Assembly (NCBI GenBank): GCA_903864485.1 | Contig: CAIPGD010000536.1 | Location: 1-14,669, forward strand | Source: an uncultured bacterium | GTDB taxonomy: Bacteria > Pseudomonadota > Gammaproteobacteria > Burkholderiales > Burkholderiaceae_E | Direction of reading: 5' to 3' | DNA length: 14,669 nt | Shown here: piece by piece, positions 13,775 through 14,669 of the stretch | Numbering within the stretch: the stretch's first letter is position 1 | Layout of the letters: each line of letters begins with the position of its first letter | Notes under the pieces: generated by a model | Database searches by the model: none | The model's input: the letters and a program-made list of their open reading frames with translations, nothing else | Told to the model about the DNA's origin: nothing | Made by a program: the position numbers and the translations under genes

Positions 13775-14669
13775 CTAACGCAAAGAAGACGTCAACGCAT
13801 CGATGACCACGTTAGACGTCAGGAGTTCGGGTAGTACCTGAGCGGTCTGCTGTCCCGGGCGGTAGACCAGATAGAGCGGCACGCCATTGCGGCCAAACTC
13901 AGCTAGCGCTGCAGTAATCGTGGGGTCTTGTCGCGTCCAGTCGGCCCGCAGCAGCAACACATCTTTGGCGGCGAAAGCGCGCCGAACCGATTCATTTTCT
14001 AAAACTATCTTCTTATTGACCTGGCAACTGATGCACCACGCAGCGGTGAAGTCAACGAAAACGGTCCGTCCAGCCCCACGCGCGGCCGAAACCGCGTCGG
14101 GAGACCATGCCGCCCAATCTTGGGCCTCCCCCGAGCGCACGGGATCCAAAGCGCGTGGCGACGCCAGAGCGATTGCTAACACAATGAGCACCCCCGCCGG
14201 CACACTTTTGCCGAGATGGCTTGCGGAGGGTTTGGCCCCGGTGCGTCCCCACCACCAAGCAGCCGCAGCGACCAGGACCCCCGCCATGAGCGTTCGCAAC
14301 ATGGCATCCACCCCCATTTGCGCGCCGAGGACCCAAACCAGCCACACCGAAGTAGCGTACATCGGGAAGGCCAGGCCCTGGCGCAAGGTCTGCATCCACT
14401 GCCCGGGTCGAGGCAGGCGCGCCAGCCATTCCGGATAAAGACCCAGCAGCAGATACGGTGCGGCCATCCCGAGGCCAATGGCCGCAAATACCAGGAGAGC
14501 GATCGCGGGTGCTGCGGTCAGGGTGAAACCGACCGCGGCCCCCATAAAGGGTGCCGTACAAGGCGTTGCAACGACCGCTGCCAGTAATCCTGCGGCAAAT
14601 GAGGGCCCAATGCCGTGGGACGAGTCGTTTGAGGAACCGTTTGAGGAACCGTTTGAGGAACCCTTTTGA
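13775..14669 (-). CDS. dsbD: Thiol:disulfide interchange protein, DsbD/ScsB-like, C-terminal part (continues beyond the right edge)
   Basis: 298 codons are visible; the 5' end lies outside the window. DsbD-type proteins carry electrons from cytosolic thioredoxin across the inner membrane to periplasmic thiol proteins. The frame enters with a low-complexity SSNGSSNGSSND linker, then the redox-transmembrane segment GLLAAVVATPCTAPFMGAAVGF, whose Cys (codon 14560-14558) corresponds to a conserved DsbD membrane cysteine. Further membrane helices include FPMYATSVWLVWVLGAQ. After a loop comes a C-terminal thioredoxin-like domain, TVFVDFTAAWCISCQVNKKIVL, with a CxxC active site (TGC codon at 14035-14033), then VLLLRADWTRQDPTITAALAEFGRNGVPLYLVY. 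It is complete at the C-terminus (TAG 13777-13775). The ATPCTAPF and AAWCxxCQVNK style is closer to DsbD2/ScsB-type proteins than to E. coli DsbD. The thiol partner cannot be told. The neighbouring B12 operon is not an obvious functional link. Confidence 0.93.
   Translation of the reverse strand, partial: QKGSSNGSSNGSSNDSSHGIGPSFAAGLLAAVVATPCTAPFMGAAVGFTLTAAPAIALLVFAAIGLGMAAPYLLLGLYPEWLARLPRPGQWMQTLRQGLAFPMYATSVWLVWVLGAQMGVDAMLRTLMAGVLVAAAAWWWGRTGAKPSASHLGKSVPAGVLIVLAIALASPRALDPVRSGEAQDWAAWSPDAVSAARGAGRTVFVDFTAAWCISCQVNKKIVLENESVRRAFAAKDVLLLRADWTRQDPTITAALAEFGRNGVPLYLVYRPGQQTAQVLPELLTSNVVIDALTSSLR
14627..14662 (-). repeat. Three perfect 12-bp tandem repeats in the dsbD-like gene
   Basis: GTTTGAGGAACC occurs three times back to back on the plus strand (14627-14638, 14639-14650, 14651-14662), with a degenerate fourth copy toward 14621. 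On the coding strand each unit encodes Ser-Ser-Asn-Gly, giving a flexible SSNGSSNGSSND linker in front of the conserved ATPCTAPF membrane segment. Perfect identity, including third positions, implies recent expansion. Confidence 0.85.

Noticed and set aside
13437..13778. Plus-strand open frame across the btuB leader
   Set aside because: It overlaps the cobalamin riboswitch and terminator on the other strand, and its translation shows no family resemblance.
1..14669. CIRCE operator for HrcA
   Set aside because: By eye I found no TTAGCACTC-N9-GAGTGCTAA or close variant. The nearest, GAGTGC near 3425, lacks the partner arm.
14478..14669. Plus-strand frame ending in EEPFEEPFEEPF at the right edge
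   Set aside because: It is the antisense reading of the 12-bp repeat. The minus-strand frame gives a clear DsbD membrane segment (ATPCTAPFMG).

Overview
This window is chromosomal DNA of a GC-rich Gram-negative bacterium, most likely a betaproteobacterium (Burkholderiales-like). The basis is synteny plus composition: hrcA, nadK, recN, fur, bamE (omlA) and dapB in a row, with hemH and grpE beside hrcA, is an arrangement I associate with that group. The outer-membrane genes (bamE, a TonB-dependent receptor) and a DsbD-type thiol transporter confirm a diderm. No RNA polymerase, rRNA or marker gene is present to fix the genus.

Left part (1-3449): the 5' end of grpE runs off the left edge on the minus strand behind a good sigma-32 type promoter. 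A metallo-beta-lactamase-fold hydroxyacylglutathione hydrolase (gloB-like) is on the plus strand and converges on hemH (ferrochelatase). hemH lies directly downstream of hrcA (heat-inducible repressor) on the minus strand, so hrcA-hemH is a likely transcription unit.

Middle part (3497-7959): nadK (NAD kinase) and recN (recombinational repair ATPase) form a plus-strand pair diverging from hrcA. recN converges on fur across a perfect 13-bp x3 tandem repeat. fur diverges from bamE (outer-membrane assembly lipoprotein), and bamE is followed by dapB (dihydrodipicolinate reductase) in a likely operon.

Right part (7977-13765): a complete vitamin B12 uptake operon on the minus strand. It has a cobalamin riboswitch with a terminator-like hairpin, then a TonB-dependent receptor (BtuB-like), a periplasmic binding protein (BtuF), a FecCD-type permease (BtuC) and an ABC ATPase (BtuD). 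The last three are translationally coupled by 1- and 4-nt overlaps. Cobalamin would cross the outer membrane through BtuB, be captured by BtuF and be imported by BtuCD. The riboswitch would shut the unit down when cobalamin is plentiful.

Right edge (13775-14669): the C-terminal part of a DsbD/ScsB-like thiol:disulfide interchange protein, whose N-terminus lies beyond the window.

Most of the window is ordinary housekeeping. The real oddities are in the B12 ATPase: a roughly 250-residue low-complexity N-terminal extension, and a Q-loop glutamine replaced by threonine. There are also short perfect tandem repeats in or next to several genes (grpE, recN/fur junction, bamE, btuB, dsbD). I found no mobile element, CRISPR array, tRNA/rRNA or defence system.
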